The notes under the pieces: generated by a model | Databases searched by the model: none | What the model was told of the DNA's origin: nothing | What the model saw: the letters and a program-made list of their open reading frames with translations, nothing else | Position numbers and translations under genes: made by a program | Source of the DNA: Rouxiella silvae | GTDB lineage: Bacteria > Pseudomonadota > Gammaproteobacteria > Enterobacterales > Enterobacteriaceae | Assembly (NCBI RefSeq): GCF_002093625.1 | Contig: NZ_MRWD01000031.1 | Coordinates: 1-60,744 of the forward strand | DNA: 60,744 bases | Direction of reading: 5' to 3' | In this document: positions 52,249 to 60,618 of the stretch, piece after piece | Position numbering within the stretch: the first letter of the stretch is position 1 | Layout of the letters: every line of letters begins with the position of its first letter

Positions 52249-53814
52249 TTAGCGTTGAACTGCGGGTTTCTTCATCAGCGGAACCAAAATAACCGTCAGT
52301 AGAAAACAGACCATCAGCAGATAAAAGGTGTCGGAGAATGCCATTGTCGTTGCTTCATTCATTACCATCGAAGATAAGGAGTGCAGCGAAATAGACTGCG
52401 CATGCTCAGAAGAGTAACCCAGCCCAATATTGTGCTGTGCGCTGCTATTGACAAGCGCGTTTACCGCGGGGTCTGTCGGTGAAAGATGGTCGGCAAGGCG
52501 GCTATAGTGCATGTTGGTGCGGTTATTGATCATTGTGCCACAGAGCGCAATGCCGATAGCGCCGCCCAAGTTTCGCATCAGATTAAAAAGGCCTGAGGCC
52601 AATTTCATACGCTGAGGGAGAATGCTGCCCAGCGTTAACGTTACCGCCGGTGCTACCGCAAACTGTTGCGCAATGCCCCGCAGCGCCTGAGGCAACAGCA
52701 GCTGATCTACGCCCCAGTCGTGGGTGATCGGGGTGAAAAAATACATTGAAAAAGCAAATCCAGCCAGGCCAACCATGAGCAACCAGCGTAAATCTACCCG
52801 ATTAGCCAACCAAGAATAGAAAGGAATCGAGAGGATTTGGAAAATGCCGGTCGAGAAGATAGCCAGACCGATATCCAGGGCGCTGAAACCACGGACCGTG
52901 CCGAGGAACAGTGGGGTCATATAGATAGTTGAAAAGATCCCCAATCCGGCCATAAAAGAGAAGAAGCAGCCTAGCGCAAAAGTGCGATCTTTTAGGGCAT
53001 ACAGGTCCATCACTGGCTGTGGGTGATAAAGGGTGCGCAGAATAAAAAACAGGCCGCAGAAAAACGCAGTACAGCCGGTCAGCATAATGGTGGCATCGTC
53101 AAACCAGCCCCAGCGCGGTCCTTCTTCGAGCGTATATTCCAGGCACCCCAACGAGAGAGCCAGCAGTGCAATGCTGAGATAGTCGGCACCTTTTAACAGA
53201 CTAAGATCGGGTTTATCAATTCTGACCAATGCGGGGACGGCAATGGTGATGTAAAGCCCCGGCAGCAGGTTGATAAAAAACAGCCAGTGCCAGCTAAAGT
53301 TGTCTGTTATCCAACCGCCCACCGTCGGGCCAAGCGTCGGGGCCAGTGACGCAATACCGCCGATGGTAGCGGCTGCAATTACCCGCTGTTTGCCCTGATA
53401 AAAGGCAAACGCGGTGGTGAATACCAGGGGGATCATCGAACCGCCGAAAAAACCCTGCAACGCGCGAAACGCGATCATGCTCTGAATGTCCCACGCCCAT
53501 CCGCACAGCAAACTCATCACGGTGAAGCCTGCCGCCGACACGCAAAATAGCCAGTGCGTGGACAACACCCGCGCCAGCCAGCCGGAGAGGGGAATGATAA
53601 TAATTTCGGCAATCAGATAGCTGGTCTGCACCCAGACCGTTTCATCCTGACCGGCTGAAAGTCCGCCGCCGATGTCCTTTAGCGAAGCGGAAACTATCTG
53701 AATATCAATCAGGGCGATAAACATACCCAGACACAGGGTGGCAAAGGCGATGATCTTTTGGCGCGATGGCATGGTGTCCGGAGAACGTGAAATCGTCGTC
53801 ATCGTGGCACTCAT
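52249..53814 (-). CDS. EmrB-like DHA2 MFS exporter
   Basis: A 521-residue, 14-helix DHA2 exporter of the EmrB group: IQIVSASLKDIGGGLSAGQDETVWVQTSYLIAE near 40, LSGWLARVLSTHWLF, and the motif-C region LAPTLGPTVGGWITDNFSWHWLFFINLLPG near 155. ATG 53814 overlaps the stop of the HlyD-type gene (ATGA), so the two are translationally coupled. With that adaptor and an outer-membrane TolC-type channel it would form a tripartite pump. Confidence 0.92.
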   Translation of the reverse strand: MSATMTTISRSPDTMPSRQKIIAFATLCLGMFIALIDIQIVSASLKDIGGGLSAGQDETVWVQTSYLIAEIIIIPLSGWLARVLSTHWLFCVSAAGFTVMSLLCGWAWDIQSMIAFRALQGFFGGSMIPLVFTTAFAFYQGKQRVIAAATIGGIASLAPTLGPTVGGWITDNFSWHWLFFINLLPGLYITIAVPALVRIDKPDLSLLKGADYLSIALLALSLGCLEYTLEEGPRWGWFDDATIMLTGCTAFFCGLFFILRTLYHPQPVMDLYALKDRTFALGCFFSFMAGLGIFSTIYMTPLFLGTVRGFSALDIGLAIFSTGIFQILSIPFYSWLANRVDLRWLLMVGLAGFAFSMYFFTPITHDWGVDQLLLPQALRGIAQQFAVAPAVTLTLGSILPQRMKLASGLFNLMRNLGGAIGIALCGTMINNRTNMHYSRLADHLSPTDPAVNALVNSSAQHNIGLGYSSEHAQSISLHSLSSMVMNEATTMAFSDTFYLLMVCFLLTVILVPLMKKPAVQR

Positions 53815-54887
53815 GGTTTGCCGCTCTCATCGACGGTGGCTTCAACCGACAGGCCGGGGCGCAACAGTCCTAATTCGGCATCTTGATTGTCAAGTTCAAT
53901 GCGAACGGGCACGCGCTGAACGATTTTAGTGAAGTTTCCGGTGGCATTTTCCGCAGGAAGAATACTGAACTGTGAGCCGGTAGCAGGAGAAAGACTGCTC
54001 ACTCGGCCGTGGAAAGTGCGACCAGAAAGGACGTCGGCGATGATTTTCACCGGCTGACCTGGTTGCATGCGCGCCAATTGATTCTCTTTAAAATTGGCGT
54101 CAACCCACAGACCTGAGGAAGAGACCAGCGATAGAAGCTGTGTGCCGCTTCCCACATAAGAACCCATCCAGATATGGCGATTGCCGACCACACCGTCAAA
54201 GGGCGCTTTGATCTGGGTATAAGAAAGATTGAGTTTATCCTGATTGGCGCTGGCGTGTGCCTGGGCCAAAGACGCCTGAGTTTGTTTCTCTTGTGCATCG
54301 AGCACCGCCAATTGCCGCTGTGCCGCCATATAATCTGCACGAGCCTGGGCTTCATCGGCCTGAGCCTTGTGATAATCAGCGCGCGCATTGTCTTTAATCT
54401 GCTGAGAGATTGCCGCCGAGTTGGCAAGAGAATCATAGCGGCGGCTGTCGCCAGCTGCCTTTGAGGTCACGGCCAGTGCGGCATCAACTGCCGCTTTTGC
54501 TCCACTAATAGTGGCAAGTTGCAGTTGTCGAGAGGCCGCGATGTTCTCCAACGCGGCTTCCTGAGCGGCTATTTCTGCCTGCGATTTATCAAGTGCGGCG
54601 CGATAATCACGGTCATCGATGCGAATAAGCAAATCGCCTTTCTTGACTCTGGCGTTGTCGTTTACCGCAATTTCACTGATGTAGCCTGCTACCTTGGTTG
54701 AAACAACACTCATATTTCCGCCGACGTAGGCATCGTCGGTGGTTTGCATAAACCGGCCGCTTTGCCACCAGTAAAAGCCATATCCGCCGATCGCCAGTAC
54801 TGAGGCGCAGAGCGCCAGCACAATAACCGGGCGCTGCAAAAATTTACCCGAGCTTCGGACGTGAGGGGCAACATTCGTCACACTCAT
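53811..54887 (-). CDS. EmrA-like membrane fusion (HlyD family) protein
   Basis: A 358-residue periplasmic adaptor. One N-terminal membrane anchor (VIVLALCASVLAIGGYGFYWW, about 21-41) is followed by a lipoyl-like half (TDDAYVGGNMSVVSTKVAGYISEIAVNDNARVKKGDLLIRIDDRDY), a long Ala/Gln-rich coiled coil (about 95-205) and the second lipoyl half (LSYTQIKAPFDGVVGNR). It is coupled by ATGA overlaps to both the regulator upstream and the EmrB-like exporter downstream. Confidence 0.93.
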   Translation of the reverse strand: MSVTNVAPHVRSSGKFLQRPVIVLALCASVLAIGGYGFYWWQSGRFMQTTDDAYVGGNMSVVSTKVAGYISEIAVNDNARVKKGDLLIRIDDRDYRAALDKSQAEIAAQEAALENIAASRQLQLATISGAKAAVDAALAVTSKAAGDSRRYDSLANSAAISQQIKDNARADYHKAQADEAQARADYMAAQRQLAVLDAQEKQTQASLAQAHASANQDKLNLSYTQIKAPFDGVVGNRHIWMGSYVGSGTQLLSLVSSSGLWVDANFKENQLARMQPGQPVKIIADVLSGRTFHGRVSSLSPATGSQFSILPAENATGNFTKIVQRVPVRIELDNQDAELGLLRPGLSVEATVDESGKP

Positions 54888-55429
54888 TGCGCTTGAACCT
54901 GTTTTTCTGGCGGGGTGAATTTCAGGGCGTCAACGCCGGCCTTTTTTTGTTTCAGGTAGTCGTGACGGTAGCGAATAATCGGGTCAGCGGCCGGGCCGGG
55001 CATCATCGAGTAAGCCTCGGAGGTTATGAGATTGCCGGTTTCACTGTCAACCAACACAGCCTGCACCGCACGACGGGTGTCCGTTTCGACCAGTTGCAGC
55101 TGTGTTCCTTCCGGAGAGAAATGCTGGGTTCCCCATGCCGCCAGCGCGAGCAGTACCGGACGGAAATCGCGGCCTTTTTGCGTAAGCTGATACTCATAGC
55201 GAGGTGGGGAGGTGGTGTACTTAACTTTTTCAACCAACCCGTCGTCAATCAAGTCTTTTAGCCTGCGCGACAGGATATTTGGCGCAATGCCACAACTTTT
55301 TTGAAATTCATCAAAGCGGGTAAAACCGGCAGTAATATCACGCAGGATCATCACCGACCAACTGTCCCCAATGCGCCCGAGACTGCGGGCTATGGGGCAG
55401 GAAGTTTCATAAAGCGGAGTGTTTTTCAT
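54884..55429 (-). CDS. HxlR-family regulator of the efflux operon
   Basis: A 181-residue HxlR regulator: CPIARSLGRIGDSWSVMILRDITAGFTRFDEFQKS at the N-terminus, the recognition region GIAPNILSRRLKDLIDDGLVEKV, and a wing TTSPPRYEYQLT. A C-terminal extension of about 80 residues beyond the minimal domain could sense a ligand. It is the first gene of a coupled three-gene efflux operon, and two 17-bp dyads sit 47-86 bp upstream of its ATG, so autorepression released by a pump substrate is likely (inference). Confidence 0.9.
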   Translation of the reverse strand: MKNTPLYETSCPIARSLGRIGDSWSVMILRDITAGFTRFDEFQKSCGIAPNILSRRLKDLIDDGLVEKVKYTTSPPRYEYQLTQKGRDFRPVLLALAAWGTQHFSPEGTQLQLVETDTRRAVQAVLVDSETGNLITSEAYSMMPGPAADPIIRYRHDYLKQKKAGVDALKFTPPEKQVQAQ

Positions 55430-55475
55430 CTTGATGTCTCACCAAAGGAGTTCATTGATCCATCTTTCCACTGTA

Positions 55476-55515
55476 ACTTGCATTTTGCAAGTAATAAGAC
55501 TTTCAAAATGAAAGT
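55476..55515. promoter_or_regulatory. Double dyad operator upstream of hxlR-emrA-emrB
   Basis: ACTTGCATTTTGCAAGT (55476-55492) and ACTTTCAAAATGAAAGT (55499-55515) are each perfect 7-bp-arm dyads; their centres are 23 bp apart. Together, from 55471 to 55520, they form a larger inverted repeat of 22-bp arms (20 of 22 matching) bounded by CTGTAACTT and AAGTTACAG. Position and symmetry fit two adjacent HxlR dimer sites. Confidence 0.75.
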
Positions 55516-55630
55516 TACAGCACGAAGGGTACAGTTACCGCAATTGCACAGCGAAACTAATACTGAGCTTATGAATGATGACTACAATGCCCTGTAAATT
55601 AACTTATGTTCGTTGTGGACTAACACCGGG

Positions 55631-56035
55631 AGTCAGTCAGTGCAGATTCGGCAATGAGAAAAAGAGATCGGTACCGCTCTTTTCATCCGTTCAAAAAGAA
55701 GTGTGGAATTAAGTGAAGCTGGGAAGTTTTTCTTGGTCGAAGCTCAAGCAACAATCGATCAGGCGCAGCGGGCAATTGAGGTGGCAAAACGCGCTGGGCG
55801 GGGTGAGTTAGGTGAAATACGTATTGGCTATGTCAGTTCCGCGCTGTATTCAGGTGTGCTTAGCGAGGGCGTCTCAATTGTGCCTAATATATTGACCCGT
55901 AAAGTATTTTTACATGAGGTAACCTATCCCTCTATTTCTGCGCCTGAAATAACATCAGAGATAAATTTAATCTATCGTAAGTGGGAGAAGTCCCCTTTAA
56001 TAAAGAAATTTATTGGGGACGTGAAAGAGCGGTGA
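55631..56035 (+). pseudogene. LysR-family regulator, decayed
   Basis: Pieces of a LysR gene remain: SQSVQIRQ, then an in-frame TGA (55655-55657) where Leu is expected, EKEIGTALFIRSKRSVELSEAGKFFLVEA and the following RGELGEIRIGYVSSALYSG, then a jump to a C-terminal tail (SEINLIYRKWEKSPLIKKFI). The first about 35 residues of the helix-turn-helix and most of the effector domain are missing. Nonsense mutation, N-terminal loss and internal deletion together mean it is not functional. Confidence 0.82.
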
Positions 56036-56071
56036 TCTGTTTAAAAATAATGGTCAGGGTAACGTCGGCGT

Positions 56072-57205
56072 TTATTTCAGCTCACTGGCCAGCGCTTTTA
56101 TAAATGCAGAGACCAAAGGTAACCCTTTAGCTAACACCTCTTTGTTGTTGGCAAAACCGATACGCAAATAGCCCTCCATTCTCATCACTTCGCCGGGGGT
56201 AAACATTACGCCGTAACGTTTGATTAATTGAATACAAAAATCGCGTGAACCTATCGGCAAGTCGTATTTGAGCAGGGCGGTTGTTCCCGCCAGCGGTTTG
56301 GTGTAACTAATGAGTGGCTCATTGTCGACCCACTGATCCAACGTTTGCAGGTTGTCTCGCAGCATTGCCTGATTGCGTTGCAAAATTTTATCGCGGTTTT
56401 CCAACGCTAAACAGGCGAAGTAGTCGTCCAGCACGCCGACGCTGATGGTGTTGTAATCGCGATGTACTTCAATGGCTTTGAGTAAATCATGGGGTGCCGC
56501 AATCCATCCCAGACGCAGTCCGGCCAGAGAATATGCCTTGGACATGCTGGCGGTACTGATGCCTTTTTCATACAGATCAGCCATCGCGACACTATAACCG
56601 TCCCCCTGCTGATTGGTTCCACGGTAGACCTCGTCACAAAGAACCCAAGCGTCAACGCTGCGGGCAATCTCGATGATTTGATGCAATAATTTTTCATCCA
56701 TCAGCGCGCCGGTGGGATTATTTGGGTTATTCAGGGCAATGACTTTGGTCTTGTTATCCACCAACGTTTTCAGCTCTTCCGGGTCAGGCAGGAAGGCATT
56801 TTCTTCGCGCAGCGGCAGAATTTTCACCTCTGCACCGTAGCTGGCCGGAATGGAATAGTGCTGCTGATAGGTCGGTAAAACAGAAATTACCCTGTCACCG
56901 GCCTCAACCAGTGTCTGATAAATCAGAGCGTTAGCCCCAATGGCACCGTGGGCAATCATAATATTGTCTGCCGTTTGGCTGGCATACTGCGTAGCGATCA
57001 GCTGGCGCAGTCGCCGTGAGCCGGTTATCTCCCCGTAGGTCATCTTGATATTGAGCATATCGTCAAGAACTGACTCGGTTTGACCCGTCATTTCGAGCAG
57101 CTGGCGCATGGTCAGTGACTCAACGCAGGTTTCAGCAAGGTTGTACTCGCAGCGGTTTTCCCACTCATTCATCCACTGCTCAACGCCGAAGGGTTCAATT
57201 TTCAT
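56072..57205 (-). CDS. PLP-dependent class I/II aminotransferase
   Basis: A 377-residue fold-type I enzyme. The PLP-lysine lies in STASMSKAYSLAGLRLGWIA (near 218); NNPNNPTGA near 150 and the aspartate of VLCDEVYRG near 185 contact the cofactor, and the C-terminal Arg is in YLRIGFANN. The N-terminus (MKIEPFGVEQWMNEWE) recalls a small subgroup that includes capreomycidine synthase-like enzymes acting on arginine-type amino acids, but that link is only a resemblance. ATG 57205 is preferred to a reading 16 codons longer. It is divergent from a YheO/DauR-like regulator. Substrate unknown. Confidence 0.85.
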   Translation of the reverse strand: MKIEPFGVEQWMNEWENRCEYNLAETCVESLTMRQLLEMTGQTESVLDDMLNIKMTYGEITGSRRLRQLIATQYASQTADNIMIAHGAIGANALIYQTLVEAGDRVISVLPTYQQHYSIPASYGAEVKILPLREENAFLPDPEELKTLVDNKTKVIALNNPNNPTGALMDEKLLHQIIEIARSVDAWVLCDEVYRGTNQQGDGYSVAMADLYEKGISTASMSKAYSLAGLRLGWIAAPHDLLKAIEVHRDYNTISVGVLDDYFACLALENRDKILQRNQAMLRDNLQTLDQWVDNEPLISYTKPLAGTTALLKYDLPIGSRDFCIQLIKRYGVMFTPGEVMRMEGYLRIGFANNKEVLAKGLPLVSAFIKALASELK

Positions 57206-57418
57206 TTCACATATCTCGATTAGGGGAGGAGAAGCAGGTCTTCGCAAACACAAGGACGGCGGAATGACAGAGGGCTGCTTATGGGTGAACTAAAAAGTAC
57301 ATCATGCACTTTTTGTTTGCAATGGGCCTTTAGCACATGGTTAACTTCCACCCTGCAAAGGCTGGAGCTGACAACAACTCGGGCTGACGGACGATTCAAC
57401 AAAATAGTGGAGAGACAG

Positions 57419-58054
57419 GTGCTTAAGATTGCCGATAATCATGATTCGCAGTTTGCGTTGCTCAAATCAATCGCCGACGGGTTGGCAGCGCTTTTTTTTC
57501 CCAGTGTGGAAGTGGTTATCCATAATGTCACCACCGGTAAAGTTGCCTATATCGCCAATAATCTGTCTAAAAGAAATCTCGGTGATGACGCCGGTTTAGA
57601 TGAAATGGAATTCAATGAATTTGAGCGGCTCAGCGGCCCCTATGAAAAACTTAACTGGGATGGCAAAAAGATGCGCTCCATCAGCATTGCCAGCGCCGGC
57701 GAGGGTAAGGCGGGTTACATTTTATGCGTTAACTTGAGCACGGGTATTTTTGAAGATGCCAAGAACGCACTTGAGCTTTTCTTGTCAGTCACACGCCTAC
57801 AGCCTCAGCCCGCAGAACTGTTTAAAGATGACTGGCAGGAGAAGATTAACACCTTCCTGCATGAGTGGATCCGCAAACAAAACACCTCGTTGGCGTCTTT
57901 AAATCGCGAGCAAAAAAAAAGGCTGGTGGTGGATTTACAGCAAGAGGGTGCATTCAGGGCAAAGAACTCGGCAGACTATATTGCCAGCGTACTTTCGCTA
58001 GGAAGAACAACTGTTTATAAATATTTACGTGAAATAAAAGATAACGACGTGTGA
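57419..58054 (+). CDS. YheO/DauR-like PAS-HTH regulator
   Basis: A 211-residue protein with an N-terminal YheO-type PAS-like domain (LLKSIADGLAALFFPSVEVVIHNVTTGKVAYIAN, about 10-120; YILCVNLS near 103) and a C-terminal helix-turn-helix ending in ADYIASVLSLGRTTVYKYLREIK. Relatives include DauR, which controls D-arginine catabolism. Start GTG 57419 has GGAG six bases upstream; a longer reading from ATG 57281 adds 46 residues unlike the family. Being divergent from the aminotransferase, it probably regulates that gene and responds to an amino acid (inference). Confidence 0.83.
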   Translation: MLKIADNHDSQFALLKSIADGLAALFFPSVEVVIHNVTTGKVAYIANNLSKRNLGDDAGLDEMEFNEFERLSGPYEKLNWDGKKMRSISIASAGEGKAGYILCVNLSTGIFEDAKNALELFLSVTRLQPQPAELFKDDWQEKINTFLHEWIRKQNTSLASLNREQKKRLVVDLQQEGAFRAKNSADYIASVLSLGRTTVYKYLREIKDNDV

Positions 58055-58103
58055 TAACTAATCCGTTGCCACGTCATATTATGGCGTTGCTGTCGCCCTA
58101 ATA

Positions 58104-58133
58104 AAAAGCCAGTACATTGCTGTACTGGCTTTT
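58104..58133. terminator. Bidirectional terminator, regulator/porin
   Basis: AAAAGCCAGTACA (58104-58116) pairs with TGTACTGGCTTTT (58121-58133), a perfect 13-bp stem with a 4-nt loop and T-runs on both strands, between convergent genes. Confidence 0.92.
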
Positions 58134-58154
58134 ATACATGAAATAATAGGGCAA

Positions 58155-59300
58155 TTAGAAGTTGTAGTAGAAAGTCGCGATGGTTTCGTCAGACTGGCCC
58201 GGTGCATTGGCCAGAGTGCGTTCCAGATAAAGCGAAATGCCGTGGTTGAAGTCTAAAGCCGTACCCAGATAAACGTGGTTGGCCGAGTAGTCTTCTCCGC
58301 CTTTCAGCTTGAGGGAATCTGCTGCAACGTAAGGCTGGATCGATTTAAAGAACGGCTTGTTGAAGGTAAATGTGTAACCCGCAAAGCCTTCGACGCCATA
58401 GCCACTGCCGGCAAAGAAGTTGTTTTGATTCACATCTTCACGCTTGCTTGGCACGTAGTCGTCATAGTAGTTGGCTGTGGCAACCAAATACCAGCTTCCC
58501 GGCTGCCAGGTCAGAGCTGTAGCCGTGGTTTGCTGGTGGTAGAATTTCTGGTCGCTGCCGTTGTTGCTGTCTTTCACACGGGCGTCGGTTACGGTGTAAA
58601 CGCCACTCCACGTCAAGGTGGGGGTTACGGCATAGTCAACGCCGATACCTTCACCGCCTACGCGACGGTAGTGCAGCGTGCTGTTGGCCGCGTACTCGGT
58701 TTCAGGCAACAGGTAGTGGGCCTCAACCGTAAATGCGCCAAAGGTGTTTTTGTATTTGAAGCTTTTTGCCGGACGGTTTCCGCCATCCTGATCGCCATTG
58801 ATGCCAACGCCTTCACCTGCGGCCTGGCCATCGTTATCCCACACATCGCTCTTACTGCCGACAATGTCGTAATACACGCCGTACTGTTTACCAAAGGTGA
58901 AAGTACCGTAGCGATCGTCTTTGAAGCCGTAATACAACTTACGTTTTTTAAGCAGATCAGTGCCGTCGGTATACCCAGACTTGATATCGAGCAGGTGATA
59001 CATATTCACACCCAGCTCATACATACCAATGACCGAGGTGTGATCGGTCAACGCATAGTCACCGCTGAAACGGAAACGTGTACCGCCGTCGTGACCACTT
59101 GAGGCACCGTGTGTTTTGTTTTTAGTATTTTCGAAAGTGAACTCTGGTCGAATGCTGCCACCAACTTTTAAGCTCAGCGGCGCCAGCAACGAATCACTTT
59201 GAGTATTTTTGTCTAAAATAGTGATTTCAGCCTGAGCGCTAGCTGAAAGCACCGATAACATCACGCCACCCACGATCATTGGCCCTTTAAAATTACGCAT
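58155..59300 (-). CDS. General-type outer-membrane porin
   Basis: A 381-residue beta-barrel porin. Signal peptide MRNFKGPMIVGGVMLSVLSASAQA with cleavage after AQA (24), alternating strands such as GTRFRFSGDYALTDHTSVIGMYELG and GTFTFGKQYGVYYDIVGSKSDVWDN (a porin loop-3 region), and a C-terminal strand ending TIATFYYNF with the terminal Phe required for BAM assembly. It resembles the Gram-negative porin superfamily but is not clearly OmpC/OmpF; sugar or acid specificity is possible. A CRP-like site lies about 100 bp upstream, suggesting carbon-source control. Confidence 0.87.
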   Translation of the reverse strand: MRNFKGPMIVGGVMLSVLSASAQAEITILDKNTQSDSLLAPLSLKVGGSIRPEFTFENTKNKTHGASSGHDGGTRFRFSGDYALTDHTSVIGMYELGVNMYHLLDIKSGYTDGTDLLKKRKLYYGFKDDRYGTFTFGKQYGVYYDIVGSKSDVWDNDGQAAGEGVGINGDQDGGNRPAKSFKYKNTFGAFTVEAHYLLPETEYAANSTLHYRRVGGEGIGVDYAVTPTLTWSGVYTVTDARVKDSNNGSDQKFYHQQTTATALTWQPGSWYLVATANYYDDYVPSKREDVNQNNFFAGSGYGVEGFAGYTFTFNKPFFKSIQPYVAADSLKLKGGEDYSANHVYLGTALDFNHGISLYLERTLANAPGQSDETIATFYYNF

Positions 59301-59745
59301 TTACCCTGTCTCCAATCATTTTATTTTTGTTATTTCAGAAATATTACGTTGCACTGCGAATAAATATTTAACATGGCTGTCATAGAGGTGAAAGGATTAA
59401 GTGTGACGCAGGTCACGACTAGGGATGGCTAAAACAGGGTGTTTTTCTTAATTAGTATGAATAATTGTAATTTAGTGAAACGACTAAATTCATTTCGAGC
59501 ACATTAAGCTAATAATGCTTAATTAAGAATCAAAGTGGGCATGCAAATAAGTTCGATTTCGAAACGTTTAATTACATTTTTGCCTGATTACGGTCTGTAG
59601 CTGTAATAGGTTTTAGCAGTTAAAGCCGCGTTGAATGTAAAAGTGATAAGGTTCAAGGTTGATAATAAACCGGCGAAACTTTTACACCTGAAGATATAAC
59701 GGGCGTCATGAAAGGATTAAGCGATGGCATTAAGACCAGGTTCGG
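59301..59745. other. Upstream region of the porin gene
   Basis: About 445 bp of AT-rich non-coding sequence between porin and AraC-type gene. It contains a CRP-like site (59402-59417) and several TAAT-rich stretches. No ORF or RNA gene could be supported. Confidence 0.5.
59402..59417. promoter_or_regulatory. CRP-like site upstream of the porin
   Basis: TGTGACGCAGGTCACG matches the TGTGA-N6-TCACA core at nine of ten positions. It lies 102-117 bp upstream of the porin start codon, a workable activator distance. Confidence 0.6.
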
Positions 59746-60618
59746 TTATTCGATCGGCACTAAATACTGACAGTTAAAATAGTCGAGATCTATGTCGTTA
59801 AATATTGGCGTGTGGATCTCAACGTCGACGCCACGGCGGCGGATAAGATGTTCTTTAGGAAGTGCGATAAGATATATTTTGGAGACAAACGCTTTAAAGC
59901 CGGTGACATCGCCGGTATAGGTAAATCGCGCATACTTGCCTTGCTCAATAACGACTTTCTCACAGTTTTTAGTGAAAAATGGCAGCAGATCTCTCTCAAA
60001 AGCAACCCTGTAGCCCACTTTATAATGGGGTTCAGATTCATTATAGTGAGAGTAGTCAACCAGTCCGTAGAATCGCGGCGGCGTCACGCCGACTAATGAT
60101 AGCGTGCTGGCGATAAGCTGGGTACGAAACTCATGTGAAAAACATTCACCATTTTCAACGGCGCACTTTACCAAGTTTTGCTCACCAAACAGCGACGTAG
60201 GCTCAAGAGTGACAATGGTCGGTTTGGCGAGGGTTTGTGCCTCAAAATAGTAGGGGGGTAACAGGCCCTGCATATCAAAATATTCAGCACGCCTGTAGGC
60301 GTAAGGCGTTATTTTGAAATTTTGTCGGAAAGCACGGGTGAACGTTTGTTGAGAGTCGAAGCCGTACTGCATCGCTATTTCATAAATGTCTTTTTTAGTC
60401 AGACGTAAAAGTAATGCCGTTTTGGATAACCGACGGCGACGGCAATATTCACCCAGTGATGTACCGGTCATACTTTTAAACACTCGCTGTAAATGCCATT
60501 TAGAGTATCCGACTTTTTTTGAAATATTGTCGAGGCTTAGATTACTTTCAAGGTTTTCCTCAATCCAAAATAAAAGTTCATTAATAATATTTTCCCGCAA
60601 ACTGTGAATTTCTTTCAT
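59746..60618 (-). CDS. AraC-family regulator, Rob-like with GyrI-type domain
   Basis: A 290-residue regulator with an N-terminal double helix-turn-helix (about 10-108: LSLDNISKKVGYSKWHLQRVFKSMTGTSLGEYCRRRRL; IYEIAMQYGFDSQQTFTRAFRQNFKITPYAYRR), the order seen in Rob/SoxS/MarA. A C-terminal GyrI-like ligand-binding domain follows (about 125-285). This is the Rob architecture, but identity to Rob itself appears limited. ATG 60618 has AGGG seven bases upstream; a GTG two codons earlier lacks spacing. Likely controls stress or efflux genes; targets not visible here. Confidence 0.87.
   Translation of the reverse strand: MKEIHSLRENIINELLFWIEENLESNLSLDNISKKVGYSKWHLQRVFKSMTGTSLGEYCRRRRLSKTALLLRLTKKDIYEIAMQYGFDSQQTFTRAFRQNFKITPYAYRRAEYFDMQGLLPPYYFEAQTLAKPTIVTLEPTSLFGEQNLVKCAVENGECFSHEFRTQLIASTLSLVGVTPPRFYGLVDYSHYNESEPHYKVGYRVAFERDLLPFFTKNCEKVVIEQGKYARFTYTGDVTGFKAFVSKIYLIALPKEHLIRRRGVDVEIHTPIFNDIDLDYFNCQYLVPIE

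Noticed and set aside
58275-59102. 275-codon open frame antisense to the porin gene
   Set aside because: It mirrors the porin coding sequence, has no family resemblance, and the porin on the other strand is unmistakable with signal peptide and terminal Phe.
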